A stretch of 64,000 bases of DNA from Paraflavitalea sp966211765. GTDB taxonomy: Bacteria > Bacteroidota > Bacteroidia > Chitinophagales > Chitinophagaceae. Both the position numbers and the translations under genes were made by a program. The first letter of the stretch is position 1. Every line of letters starts with the position of its first letter. Location: NCBI GenBank assembly GCA_966211765.1, contig CBIHOV010000005.1, positions 1-64,000 on the forward strand. The letters are read 5' to 3'. Positions 25,086 through 34,283 of the stretch are shown one piece after another. The notes under the pieces are model-generated. The model saw only the letters and a program-made list of their open reading frames with translations, was not told where the DNA came from and did no database searches.

Positions 25086-26888
25086 ATGCCCAATAAGTTC
25101 TCCACCAGCATAATGACCGGCTGTATTTGCCTGCTATTATTGTCCTGCGGCCGTACCAAACAGTCTGCACCACCTGCTGCCAGGCCCATAGCGCCGCCAG
25201 CGGATTCCCTGGAAGCAAGGGCCAAAAAATTTGTAAATGGTTCTGTTGATTCTTTACTGGCAGCAGCCAACGCCATGGAGGAACGGGCAGTGGCGCAAAA
25301 CGATTCTCCCCTGCTGGTGAAGGCCCGCTTGTACCAGGCACATTACGCCTGGCGATCCAGCCATTATGAGCAGGCCATGGCCAATGCATTAGCGACCCTA
25401 AAGATCGCAGAACGCCTGCAGCTGCTGAAAAGCATGGCGGCCTTGTATGCACTGATGGGCAACCTTCACAAGGAGAAACAGAATTATGCGATGGCATTCA
25501 CGGCAGCCGATAAAGGCATGGCGGCAGCCCTGGCACTGCGCGATACCGGTGAGATCATTTACCAGAAGCGGCTCAAAGCCATGTTTACCCAGGGCTATGG
25601 GTCCTTATACGGCGATGAAACCATCCGGGCCAAATCACTGGCCCTGCACCTGGAAGGATTACAACTGGCCGAATCCAGCGCCAAATATGAAAGGGAAAGG
25701 ATCGCTTATTATAGCAATATTTCGCAATACTACGTTTACGCCAAAGCTTATGATAAGACCATTTACTATGGAGAAAAAGGTATTGCCCTGGCAAAGAAGT
25801 ATAACCAGCTGCGCTCGATCACCTATTCCGGCAACTGGGTAGGTATGGCCTGGTTCATGAAAGGCGCCAGATCAAAAGGACTACAGTATTTGCAGCAGGC
25901 CGTTGATATAACCCATGATCTAAAATGGCCATTCCGGGAAATGGAGATCTATGATACCTACTCCGAGGTCTATAACTGGGTGGGAGATTACAAGCAGGCG
26001 CTCAAGTATTATACGCGGCACAAGGTAATGCAGGATTCGATCAAGCTGTTGGACAATGTACAGCAGATCGGCAAGCTGGAAGTAGAATACCAAAGTAAAA
26101 AGAAAGACGATGCCATTGCCTCACTGAATATCATCAATACCGCGAAAACGACCCAGGTAAAATGGATGTGGTTCAGCCTGGTATTAATGGCCTTGTTGTT
26201 GATCATCTTTGGATGGCTGTACCGCACTATACGTACAAAGAACCGGCAGATACAGGACCAATCCCAAAAGCTCACGCTGCTGATGCGGGAATTGCACCAC
26301 CGGGTAAAGAACAACCTGCAGATCGTTACCAACCTCCTGAGCCTGCAGGCCAGCCGCCTCACCGATCCGGAATCTATCCAAACGATCAAAATAGGGCAAC
26401 AACGAATTGAGGCCATGGCACTCATCCACCGCAGCCTGTATGAAGGGTCCAACCTCAAGTCGGTGAACATGCAAAGCTATGTGGCCGACCTGGTGGAGAG
26501 CATCAAACAAACTTTTGGCGTGGACGCCGAGCGCGTCACTACCCGCCTCGATGTGGAAGTAAAGGAACTGGATGTTGATATTGCCATGCCCCTTGGCCTG
26601 CTGATCAATGAATGGGTGACCAATGCGTTCAAGCATGCCTGGCAGCAGGTGCCACAGCCACTGCTTGACATGTCGATCAAATCCGGGGAAAAAGAATTGA
26701 TCCTGGAGATCAAAGACAATGGACCCGGCATACCGGACAGCTTGTGGCAAAAACCACAACGATCCTTCGGGCTGAAGCTGGTGAAAGTATTGGTGAAACA
26801 ACTGGATGCCGTAGCCAACCTCAGCTCCGCCAAAGGCGCTGTCTTTACCGTACATATTCCCCTACCAACCCTTAACAATATACTATAA
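25086..26888 (+). CDS. Lipoprotein sensor histidine kinase, TPR sensor plus HisKA_2/HATPase
   Basis: About 600 residues from the ATG at 25086. The frame extends back to 25020, but that part is repeat DNA, whereas 25086 begins MPNKFSTSIMTGCICLLLLS followed by Cys, a lipobox. Residues 60-330 are TPR-like helices (ALYALMGNLHKEKQNYAMAF; YSEVYNWVGDYKQALKYY). A transmembrane helix lies near 358-382 (WMWFSLVLMALLLIIFGWLY). The HisKA_2 dimerisation motif is RELHHRVKNNLQIVTNLLSL with His404/405, then a HATPase with NEWVTNAFKHAW and DNGPGIP. It overlaps nothing, but the response regulator begins 1 bp after its stop, so they form one operon. Confidence 0.92.
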   Translation: MPNKFSTSIMTGCICLLLLSCGRTKQSAPPAARPIAPPADSLEARAKKFVNGSVDSLLAAANAMEERAVAQNDSPLLVKARLYQAHYAWRSSHYEQAMANALATLKIAERLQLLKSMAALYALMGNLHKEKQNYAMAFTAADKGMAAALALRDTGEIIYQKRLKAMFTQGYGSLYGDETIRAKSLALHLEGLQLAESSAKYERERIAYYSNISQYYVYAKAYDKTIYYGEKGIALAKKYNQLRSITYSGNWVGMAWFMKGARSKGLQYLQQAVDITHDLKWPFREMEIYDTYSEVYNWVGDYKQALKYYTRHKVMQDSIKLLDNVQQIGKLEVEYQSKKKDDAIASLNIINTAKTTQVKWMWFSLVLMALLLIIFGWLYRTIRTKNRQIQDQSQKLTLLMRELHHRVKNNLQIVTNLLSLQASRLTDPESIQTIKIGQQRIEAMALIHRSLYEGSNLKSVNMQSYVADLVESIKQTFGVDAERVTTRLDVEVKELDVDIAMPLGLLINEWVTNAFKHAWQQVPQPLLDMSIKSGEKELILEIKDNGPGIPDSLWQKPQRSFGLKLVKVLVKQLDAVANLSSAKGAVFTVHIPLPTLNNIL

Positions 26889-26889
26889 T

Positions 26890-27651
26890 ATGGCCGAACA
26901 GGTAAGCATATTGATCGTAGAAGACGAAGGCATTGTAGCCATCGGACTGGAAGAATTCCTGCTGGAAGAAAACTACAGCATTGCCGGCGTGGCCGACAAT
27001 GGACAGGAAGCTTTGGACATCGTTAAGACAAAGCCGGTAGACCTGGTGTTATTGGACATACACCTTAAAGGTAACTGGGATGGCATAGAGACCGCCCGGC
27101 AGATCAACAGCCTGGTTGATATACCGATCATTTACCTCACGGCCTTCAGCGATCGTGAGATCACGGAAAGGGCCAAACAAACATTACCGGCCGCCTACCT
27201 CACCAAGCCTTACCAGCCGGCCAACCTGCGGATAGCCATTGAACTGGCGCTGCAACAGTTTTCCCTCCGCAAAGCACCACCGGCAAAAAAGGAAACAGAG
27301 AGCGCCAAAGCAGGAACGCCGGAGTCCATCCTGTCTTTCAATGATGCCATATTTGTAAAGCAGCAATACAAGTTCATCAAGGTAGGTCTTGCCAATATTT
27401 GCTACCTGGAAGCCAATAACAACCACACGCATATATTTACCGCCGATAAAAAATACACCTTACGCAATACCCTGCAGCAGGTGCTGGAGCGGCTCAACAA
27501 TACACAGTTCATCAGGGTGCACCGGTCCTATGCTGTCAACATTAACCAGGTAACCAGTTTTAATGAAACCCTGGTGGTAGTGGGCGAAGAAGAAGTGCCG
27601 GTAAGCAAGAATTACAAGGATGATTTCCTGAAAAACTTTGGTACGTTATAA
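26890..27651 (+). CDS. LytTR-type response regulator
   Basis: A 253-residue two-component regulator. The receiver domain (1-120) has the acidic pocket in ILIVEDEGIVA, the phospho-acceptor Asp56 in VDLVLLDIHLKGNWDG and the conserved Lys in AAYLTKPYQ. A linker (AKKETESAKAGTPE) leads to a LytTR DNA-binding domain from about 150, with ICYLEANNNHTHIF and the signature FIRVHRSYAVNINQVTSF. It is translated immediately after the HisKA_2 kinase. LytTR regulators usually partner LytS-type kinases; here the kinase is HisKA_2, a combination also known in Bacteroidota. Target promoters are unknown. Confidence 0.94.
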   Translation: MAEQVSILIVEDEGIVAIGLEEFLLEENYSIAGVADNGQEALDIVKTKPVDLVLLDIHLKGNWDGIETARQINSLVDIPIIYLTAFSDREITERAKQTLPAAYLTKPYQPANLRIAIELALQQFSLRKAPPAKKETESAKAGTPESILSFNDAIFVKQQYKFIKVGLANICYLEANNNHTHIFTADKKYTLRNTLQQVLERLNNTQFIRVHRSYAVNINQVTSFNETLVVVGEEEVPVSKNYKDDFLKNFGTL

Positions 27652-27655
27652 GGAA

Positions 27656-27709
27656 AGACCTGACAGTTTTTTTGCCGGGCTGCGAGGCTGGGCTAAACCT
27701 GTCAGGTCT
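27656..27709. terminator. Inverted repeat between convergent genes
   Basis: AGACCTGACAG (27656-27666) and CTGTCAGGTCT (27699-27709) are perfect 11-bp arms with a 32-base loop, 5 bp past the response-regulator stop and 17 bp from the end of the reverse glycosidase gene. The T-run after the first arm fits forward termination only loosely. Confidence 0.5.
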
Positions 27710-27726
27710 AAACATAATCAAATATA

Positions 27727-29781
27727 TCAGATGGTGATGCGCTGGGTAGCGCCTTCTTTAACTGTATACTTCTTAGACCGTCCATCTTTGGAGATCAGGA
27801 TATCCAGTTTACCACCGGCAGCCCGTACTACTTCTATATCAAACAAAGCACCAAATGCACGCACCCCACGCAGGGCCATCTTATTCCATGCGGCCGGCAG
27901 GTGCGGTGTACAATCAAAACTGTTTAAACCAGTAGGGCGCATACCAAACATGCCTTCGGTATAGATTCGGCAGTAGAGACCACTTTCTGCAGAAAGGTGA
28001 CGCTGGTTGCCTTCCGGATAGGCTTCTACCGCATAGGGCACATGCTCACCGAGCAACCGGCGGCGTGAATAATATTGCAGGTAATCAAATGCTTTCTGGG
28101 TTTCACCCGCGGCAAATACACCGCGCAGGGCATAGAGTGTAGAACGGTCCCAGAAGGTTTTATTGCCTGCCAGTGATGCCAGACCATCTTCAGTCCACAG
28201 GCGTGGAGAGAACAAAGCCGCCACCGTACCTTCCTTACGGTCAAATATATCAACGATCAGCGGAGAACAGATCCAGGCACGGAGGGTATCATTACCTTCG
28301 TAATAACGATAGGTATTGAACCCTTCTACCGTAGCACCGAAATACTTGTCAATACTGCTGCGCATCGTTTTGGCTTCCTGCTCATACTTAGTGAGCTGTG
28401 CTTTGGGCATGGACAATTGTTTGCCCAGCATTGCAGCAGAGCGCAAGGCATCATAATACAAAATACTGGTATTGAGGTTGGCCTTGCCAGCCGGGAAACG
28501 GCCTTCCAGTTCATCACTATTTGACTTCACCACGCCCTGCTCATTGAGTTGACGGTGGCAGTATTCCAGGCACCATTCAATTAAAGGCCACAATACACGG
28601 GCTGAATCTGCATTGCCATTGGCCAATGCATAACGGCCGGCGCCGTAAGCGATCATTGCCATATCGCCCCTGTCTTTGGCGCCATGCCACACACCATCGC
28701 CTTCTGCGATAATGGAGCTGGGGATCGGTTTATAATCCGGGTTCATATAATGGGCAAACCAGCGATAAGCATTCATAGCTGACTTATTACCTACATCATC
28801 ACCCAGGAATGCGAAGAAGGGATTGATGTATTCCGCCTGGTCATTGGCCCAGATAGCAGCATAGTAGCGCAAACCACCGGGACCATGCAGGTAACCACCT
28901 TTGGTAAGGTAAATACTTTCTGTAGCCCTTATTTTAGCAAAGGCAAAAGCGGTATTCAACATTTCATCGGGTGTCTCCAGTTGCAGTAAGGATAAAATAC
29001 CAGCTACTCTTTGACGCCTCCCCTGCTCTTCGGCCAATAGGTTGGCAACAGCAGGTTGTGCAGCTGCGCGTACAGCCTGGTAACTGAGACCAAATACCAC
29101 AGAATCGCCGGGCGCTACGGTCTTCAACCCTTCACCGATGGTAGATACCACAAAGCTGTGCTGCGCAGGCGTAGTACGTTCTGCCGCAGGCTTCACAAAA
29201 CGCTGCAGGTACTCCATTTCAATTTTCACGGGCTGCTTGCCTGTATTCACAAACACCCATTTCTCCAATGCGATCGGCTTATTGACAGAAGGGAATAAGG
29301 TCCTTTTAAGCAATAGGTCCTTATTCTTTCCGATCAGGCTCTGCACTTCCATGATGCCTTTATGACGTATGCTGGTCACCTGTTCGGCCATATCTTCGGC
29401 CACCGCCGCATTGTATACACCCGCTTTGAATAATTTATCATTGATCAGGAAACGTGGCAGGTCGTGGTCCGTCACATTATAGGTCATACTGGCGATGGTA
29501 CGCTGGGGCAATAACCGGAAGCCGGGGAATACCATGGTTCTGTTCAATGACAGCTTGCCACTGGCCTCTACCTCGTATTGTACCCAATAGGAAACCTGCT
29601 CTCCACTCATCTCAATATGATCCTGGTGTGGCAGTCTTCCATTGACCGTCCACAATATGCTGCCGTCGGGCTGGATCGCCCAACGATCCTGTTGAGGCGT
29701 ATTTTGCGCTATCAATGCCTGAGATAGTAACAGGCCGGCGCCTGCTAAAAAATAATATCCAAAAGAAAGTTTCCTGTTCAT
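27727..29781 (-). CDS. Exported six-hairpin (alpha/alpha)6-barrel glycosidase-like protein
   Basis: A 684-residue exported protein, signal peptide 1-25 (LSQALIAQ). Residues 30-250 are beta-rich, a typical N-terminal sandwich. From about 265 the sequence becomes an (alpha/alpha)6 toroid: FAFAKIRATESIYLTKGGYL, RYYAAIWANDQAEYINPFFA, and GDGVWHGAKDRGDMAMIAYG. Acidic residues in WANDQAE and KSNSDELEGRFP are candidates for catalysis. The layout resembles GH63/GH78/GH15-type six-hairpin enzymes, but I cannot fix a CAZy family by eye. It is divergent from a beta-helix protein gene, with 155 bp between starts, and near GH28, so a role in pectin or plant glycan breakdown is likely. Confidence 0.72.
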   Translation of the reverse strand: MNRKLSFGYYFLAGAGLLLSQALIAQNTPQQDRWAIQPDGSILWTVNGRLPHQDHIEMSGEQVSYWVQYEVEASGKLSLNRTMVFPGFRLLPQRTIASMTYNVTDHDLPRFLINDKLFKAGVYNAAVAEDMAEQVTSIRHKGIMEVQSLIGKNKDLLLKRTLFPSVNKPIALEKWVFVNTGKQPVKIEMEYLQRFVKPAAERTTPAQHSFVVSTIGEGLKTVAPGDSVVFGLSYQAVRAAAQPAVANLLAEEQGRRQRVAGILSLLQLETPDEMLNTAFAFAKIRATESIYLTKGGYLHGPGGLRYYAAIWANDQAEYINPFFAFLGDDVGNKSAMNAYRWFAHYMNPDYKPIPSSIIAEGDGVWHGAKDRGDMAMIAYGAGRYALANGNADSARVLWPLIEWCLEYCHRQLNEQGVVKSNSDELEGRFPAGKANLNTSILYYDALRSAAMLGKQLSMPKAQLTKYEQEAKTMRSSIDKYFGATVEGFNTYRYYEGNDTLRAWICSPLIVDIFDRKEGTVAALFSPRLWTEDGLASLAGNKTFWDRSTLYALRGVFAAGETQKAFDYLQYYSRRRLLGEHVPYAVEAYPEGNQRHLSAESGLYCRIYTEGMFGMRPTGLNSFDCTPHLPAAWNKMALRGVRAFGALFDIEVVRAAGGKLDILISKDGRSKKYTVKEGATQRITI

Positions 29782-29936
29782 ATAGCAGTAATAAAATTTT
29801 GGAGGTTTAATTGGTGAAATTCGTATCCTCCTTTTGCGGAATTCGTATTCCTATTGGCAAAGCATTCACCTATTCTGGCAAAGGCTTCCCGGTGATAGAA
29901 TTTTGTACTTACTTTCATTCTACAATCTATCGCCCT

Positions 29937-31463
29937 ATGCCTCTATTCATACAAAACAAGCACCTTCCGCTGATAGCCATTACCGCCGTGTCGGTAATGG
30001 CTTTTACCGTTGTCCGTTCCGTACAATGGGAATCAAAATTTGTGCAGGCCGACAAAAAAGGCAATCTTACTTATACAGCAGACGAGCAAGGTAATATTAT
30101 TCCCGATTTTAGTCGCGTAGGCTATTACCAGGGCGATAAGACCATTCCCGACCTGCCCGTCGTCGTCGCCATCTCACCCTCCGAAGATGCAGCCCAAAAA
30201 ATACAGGCAGCCATCAATGAACTGGCGGCCAAAGCAGCTGATAAAAACGGCTTCCGGGGCGCCATCCTGTTGAAAAAAGGCACCTATACTATTCCTGCAA
30301 CCCTGCAAGTGAGTGCCAGTGGCATTGTATTACGTGGGGAAGGTGATACTGAAAACGGCACCAAACTGGTAGCCACTGCTGCCACACAAAAACCTTTGAT
30401 CGCCTTCACCGGCAGCGGCAGTCCCAGGCCCATTGGCGCCCGGATAAAGATCACTGACAACTACGTGCCCGTTGGCAGCTTCTCCTTCACTGTAAGCGAC
30501 GCCAAAGGCCTGCAGGTGGGTGATGCCATCATCGTAAACAGACCGGGTACAGACAAATGGATAACTGATACCAAAATGGACCAGATAGCCGGACGCAATG
30601 GTACCAAACAATGGAAAGCCAATGAGTACAACCTCGAATTTGAAAGAGTGATCACCCAAATACAAGGCAATAAGGTTTTTATTGACAACCCCATAGTACA
30701 GGCACTCGATGCACAATTTGGTGGTGGTGAAATATACAAGTACAGCTTTGATGGCCGTATCCGGGAAATAGGCGTAGAAAATCTCTACATGGAATCTGTT
30801 TATACCAGCGATACAGCAGAGAACCATGCCTGGGATGCCATTGCCCTCAACAAAGCAGAACAGGGTTGGGTGAGAAACGTTACCTCCCGCTACTTTGCTT
30901 ATGCCTGCGTGAACCTGGGTGATGATGCACGGTATATTACCGTGAAAGACAGCAAATGCTTCGACCCTAAATCAGTGATCACCGGCGGACGGCGTTATTC
31001 ATTCAACAACAATGGACAGTGCAACCTCTTCATGAACTGCCATACTACCGAGGGCAGGCACGATTATGTGACTGGCTCCAAAACCCTTGGTCCCAATGTA
31101 TTTTACAATTGTACTGCAAAAAAGACCCATGCAGATATTGGCCCCCACCATCGCTGGGCTGTAGGCACTTTATATGACAACATTATTACCGATGGCGAGA
31201 TCAACGTACAGGACAGGGGCAACTATGGCAGCGGCCATGGCTGGGCCGGCGTGACGCAGGTATTGTGGAATTGCACGGTGAAAAGAGCGGCTGTACAAAG
31301 CCCCTGGGCCAGTGGCAAGAATTACAATATTGGTATGAAGGGTGATAAATACCCCGGCCGCTTTAAGGACCGCCCCGATGGAGAATGGGAAGGACAAAAC
31401 AAGGAAGGCTTACAGCCCGCTTCGCTCTACCTGGCACAGTTAAAAGCAAGACAGCAGAAATAG
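29937..31463 (+). CDS. Exported right-handed beta-helix protein (pectate-lyase-superfamily-like)
   Basis: About 508 residues from the ATG at 29937. The frame opens at 29811, but the later Met begins a signal-anchor (MPLFIQNKHLPLIAITAVSV). Residues 65-110 contain IQAAINELAAKAADKNGFRG followed by ILLKKGTYTIP and SGIVLRGEG, the opening of the pectate_lyase_3 type helix. Later coils read NAWD-like AWDAIALNKAEQGWVRNVTS, then YITVKDSKCFDP and LFMNCHTTEGRHDYVTG. The GPHHRWAVGTLYDNI and RGNYGSGHGWAG stretches are conserved-looking and His/Arg-rich, possibly active-site. A substrate cannot be named. It is followed by GH28 across a long inverted repeat. Confidence 0.7.
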   Translation: MPLFIQNKHLPLIAITAVSVMAFTVVRSVQWESKFVQADKKGNLTYTADEQGNIIPDFSRVGYYQGDKTIPDLPVVVAISPSEDAAQKIQAAINELAAKAADKNGFRGAILLKKGTYTIPATLQVSASGIVLRGEGDTENGTKLVATAATQKPLIAFTGSGSPRPIGARIKITDNYVPVGSFSFTVSDAKGLQVGDAIIVNRPGTDKWITDTKMDQIAGRNGTKQWKANEYNLEFERVITQIQGNKVFIDNPIVQALDAQFGGGEIYKYSFDGRIREIGVENLYMESVYTSDTAENHAWDAIALNKAEQGWVRNVTSRYFAYACVNLGDDARYITVKDSKCFDPKSVITGGRRYSFNNNGQCNLFMNCHTTEGRHDYVTGSKTLGPNVFYNCTAKKTHADIGPHHRWAVGTLYDNIITDGEINVQDRGNYGSGHGWAGVTQVLWNCTVKRAAVQSPWASGKNYNIGMKGDKYPGRFKDRPDGEWEGQNKEGLQPASLYLAQLKARQQK

Positions 31464-31568
31464 CTTCGAGCCACGAGCTTCGAGCTACGAGCCCTGAGCC
31501 TTTGCCTCGAAGCAATGCGTAGCAAACGTTGTATTTCGCTCGCAGCTCGAAGCTCGTGGCTCGTAGCT
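31463..31568. repeat. Long inverted repeat with 25-bp arms
   Basis: Arms 31468-31492 and 31538-31562 match at 24 of 25 positions and extend outward by about six more bases with one mismatch. Each arm is itself built from CGAGCT/CGAAGCT-type words. The spacer is 45 bases. It lies between the beta-helix gene stop and the GH28 start and would form a very stable hairpin, resembling a REP-like element. Confidence 0.75.
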
Positions 31569-31583
31569 CTTAAAACATTCTAT

Positions 31584-33110
31584 ATGAAAAAGATCTTCTC
31601 AGTTTTATTGGTACTTTCTTCGCTATACGCCTCCGCTATCGATGTCAACGTAAAAGACTATGGCGCTAAGGGTGATGGCACTACCCTTGATTCAAAGTCC
31701 ATCCAGCAGGCTATTGACGCCTGTGCCCAAAAAGGTGGTGGTAAGGTGATATTCCCGGCCGGCAAATACCTTTCGGGCACCATCGTCATCAAAGACAATA
31801 TCACCCTCCTGTTGCAAAAAGACGCGCTCATACTGGGCAGCACCGATATTGAAGCCTATGATAATATTGATCCTTTTACGGATGGACTGGGCATTGATGT
31901 AGGCTGGGCCTTGCTGGTGGCTGTAGATGCCAAAAATATCGGCATCGAAGGCGAAGGCGCTATTGACGGACAAGGTTCTGCCCTGAAAGCCAAACATGTA
32001 TTGGCAGATACCAGAGGGGAAGGCAAAATATGGGGTCGCCGCCCCTTCCTGTTGCGCATTGTGCGTTGCACCGGTGTTACGGTAAAGGGTGTATCCCTCT
32101 TTTATGCAGCCGCCTGGACCTCCCATTATTTCCAGAGCAAACAGATACTGATCGAAAATGTAAAGATTGTGAGTGTAGGTGTTGCACACAACGATGGGAT
32201 GGACATCGACGGATGCCAGCAGGTGCAGATCCGCGATTGTGATGTGGTGAGTGGCGATGATGCGCTTTGTTTTAAGACCACTTCCAGCACCATGGGCTGC
32301 AAGGATATTACCGTTACCCGCATGAAGCTGAAAAGCAATCAGGCTGCTATTAAGATGGGTACGGAATCTATGGCCCCCTTTGAAAATATCGATATTTCTC
32401 ATTGCGAAATTTATGATACCCGCAATGGCGGGATCAAACTGCTGACAGTAGATGGTGCTCACCTGCGCAATGTAACCATCTCAGATATTACTATGAAGAA
32501 CGTGCGCACGCCTATGTTGCTGCGCCTGGGCTCGCGGCTCAATGTATTCCGCAAAGGAAAGGATACACAGCAGCCTACCGGCACTTTCGAGAACGTTGTT
32601 ATTCGGAATGTGAAAGCCGAAGCAGCAGCCGATGCACAACTAAAGCCACCTTCCGGTATCCTCATCACGGGTGTACCGGGTCACTACATCAGCAACGTAA
32701 CATTGGAGAATATTGAGATCAGTCTGGCTGGTGGCGGTACGGCAGAAAATGCCCGTCATGCAGTGCCTGAGGCCGTTGACCAATACCCTGAAGTTAAGAC
32801 ATTCGGCCCCCTCATCCCTGCCTGGGGCATCTGGGCGCGTCATGTAAAAGGGCTCACTTTAAAAAATATCCGGTTCAACCTCACCAGCCCCGATCTTCGC
32901 CCGGTCTTTATTGCAGAAGATGCACAGGATCTTGAGCTGACCGACTGGAAGCTGCCCGCCGCAGCAGGAGCAGAATCTGTCATACGCCTGGAAAATGTAC
33001 AGGGAGCCAATATCAACGGCTTCACCATCACAGGCAAGGCTGCTTCTTTTGTGAAGGTAGAGGGGAAGGACAGTAAGGGAGTGAAAGAAGGGAAGGTGAA
33101 ATACAACTGA
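31584..33110 (+). CDS. Exported GH28 polygalacturonase-family glycosidase
   Basis: About 508 residues from the ATG at 31584 (MKKIFSVLLVLSSLYASA, signal peptide). The frame opens 23 codons earlier, inside the inverted repeat, and those codons are not credible protein. The mature protein starts IDVNVKDYGAKGDGTTLDSK, the classical GH28/pectin-lyase beta-helix opening. Catalytic Asp candidates are in NDGMDIDGC and VSGDDALCFKT (about residues 205-235), followed by RNGGIKLLT in place of the usual RIK strand. It hydrolyses alpha-galacturonosyl linkages in pectin in most family members. It ends 4 bp from the convergent LacI gene, so the two share a 3' boundary. Confidence 0.92.
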   Translation: MKKIFSVLLVLSSLYASAIDVNVKDYGAKGDGTTLDSKSIQQAIDACAQKGGGKVIFPAGKYLSGTIVIKDNITLLLQKDALILGSTDIEAYDNIDPFTDGLGIDVGWALLVAVDAKNIGIEGEGAIDGQGSALKAKHVLADTRGEGKIWGRRPFLLRIVRCTGVTVKGVSLFYAAAWTSHYFQSKQILIENVKIVSVGVAHNDGMDIDGCQQVQIRDCDVVSGDDALCFKTTSSTMGCKDITVTRMKLKSNQAAIKMGTESMAPFENIDISHCEIYDTRNGGIKLLTVDGAHLRNVTISDITMKNVRTPMLLRLGSRLNVFRKGKDTQQPTGTFENVVIRNVKAEAAADAQLKPPSGILITGVPGHYISNVTLENIEISLAGGGTAENARHAVPEAVDQYPEVKTFGPLIPAWGIWARHVKGLTLKNIRFNLTSPDLRPVFIAEDAQDLELTDWKLPAAAGAESVIRLENVQGANINGFTITGKAASFVKVEGKDSKGVKEGKVKYN

Positions 33111-33114
33111 TCAT

Positions 33115-34128
33115 TCACACCTTCGTCGAGTTCCTTGGGATCAACGAAGAGTTCAGCACTACCGTTTCCGTCAGGTAGCCCGGCTTGTTTTTCTCCAGCA
33201 TTCGGAAGAGTACCGAAGCTGCTTTCTTGCCGATATCAAATGCAGGTTGGGTAATGGTGGTTAGGGATGGATTCAACAGGGAAGCTGTTTCAAGATTTGA
33301 AAAACTGATCACCTTCACATCCTGGGGAATGCGGATCTTCAACTCCTCACATACATGATAGCTGGCAATGGCCAGTTTCTCCACTGAAGCGAAAATACCA
33401 TCCGGCCGCTTTTTGCCAGCCAATAATTTACGCAAAACGGGGTAACTCAACCCATTGTCGCTGCTGCATTGTATAATAAGTTTGCGGCCGGGTTTGATAT
33501 TATAATGCTCCAGCGCTTCCAGGTAACCGCGCATCCGCTTATTGGTAATGGACAAGTGTTGGGAAAATGACAGGTAAGCAATGTGTTTACAACCACTCTG
33601 TAATAAATGCTCAGTGGCCTTAAATCCACTGTCATAATCATCGGTGGTGATCCTGGACGTATCAATGGCATCACATACCCGGTCGAAGAAGATGATGGGT
33701 ATTCCTTTGTTGTGCAGCTCTACAATATGGCTAGTGTCTTCTGTGGTAGCCGATACAGACATCAGGATGCCATCTACCCGCCCACTCTGCAGGTGGCGTG
33801 TAATAGACACTTCCTTCTGATAATCTTCGTGGGTGAGGTAGATCAATACATGGTATCCTTTTTCCTGGGCAATCGACTCTATTCCATTGATGGCTAAAGA
33901 GAAAAAGTTATTGGCTACTTCGGGGATCACCACGGCGATCGTCCTGCTTTTTTGTTTGCGCAAACTACTGGCATAAGGATTGGGCTCATAATTCAGCTTT
34001 TGCGCCAGCTCAAATACCCGTTTTTTAGTCTCGGGACTGATATCATAGCTGTCACGAAGGGCGCGGGAGACGGTGGAAATGGCAAGATTCAGTTCTTTGG
34101 CAAGCCTTTTCAGGTTAACAGGTTCCAT
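33115..34128 (-). CDS. LacI-family transcriptional regulator
   Basis: A 337-residue regulator. The N-terminal HTH (residues 5-27) reads LKRLAKELNLAISTVSRALR, followed by the hinge helix YEPNPYASSLRKQKSRTIAV. The periplasmic-binding-protein-like core runs from 62 to the end (VIPEVANNFFSLAINGIE; GRVDGILMSVS; GIPIIFFDRV; TRITTDDYDSG-like STRITTDDYD). A sugar effector is expected. It converges on GH28, and its upstream region carries two identical TTTCCGGAAA palindromes, good candidates for an autoregulatory site. The target operon is probably the adjacent pectin cluster or the PUL; this is inference. Confidence 0.94.
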   Translation of the reverse strand: MEPVNLKRLAKELNLAISTVSRALRDSYDISPETKKRVFELAQKLNYEPNPYASSLRKQKSRTIAVVIPEVANNFFSLAINGIESIAQEKGYHVLIYLTHEDYQKEVSITRHLQSGRVDGILMSVSATTEDTSHIVELHNKGIPIIFFDRVCDAIDTSRITTDDYDSGFKATEHLLQSGCKHIAYLSFSQHLSITNKRMRGYLEALEHYNIKPGRKLIIQCSSDNGLSYPVLRKLLAGKKRPDGIFASVEKLAIASYHVCEELKIRIPQDVKVISFSNLETASLLNPSLTTITQPAFDIGKKAASVLFRMLEKNKPGYLTETVVLNSSLIPRNSTKV

Positions 34129-34177
34129 ATTACTAGGGTGAAATGATAAAACTGGTAGCCTGAAAGGTACGCAAATG

Positions 34178-34230
34178 TTTCCGGAAATGGTTCCGCAAAA
34201 AGGCTTCCATCCCCCTCCGGTTTCCGGAAA
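34178..34230. promoter_or_regulatory. Two TTTCCGGAAA palindromes, candidate LacI operators
   Basis: Identical 10-bp palindromes centred on CG occur at 34178-34187 and 34221-34230, 43 bases apart (about four helical turns), 50-100 bp upstream of the LacI start. A central CpG palindrome is the usual form of LacI-family operators. Confidence 0.5.
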
Positions 34231-34283
34231 TTTTCGCTGACAGCAAACGCTCCTTACACTTTTACGCCTTGTTGCTTTATCCT

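Noticed and set aside
31515..31583. Earlier start for GH28 at 31515
   Set aside because: The 23 extra codons are inside the inverted repeat and destroy the signal peptide; the Met at 31584 fits.
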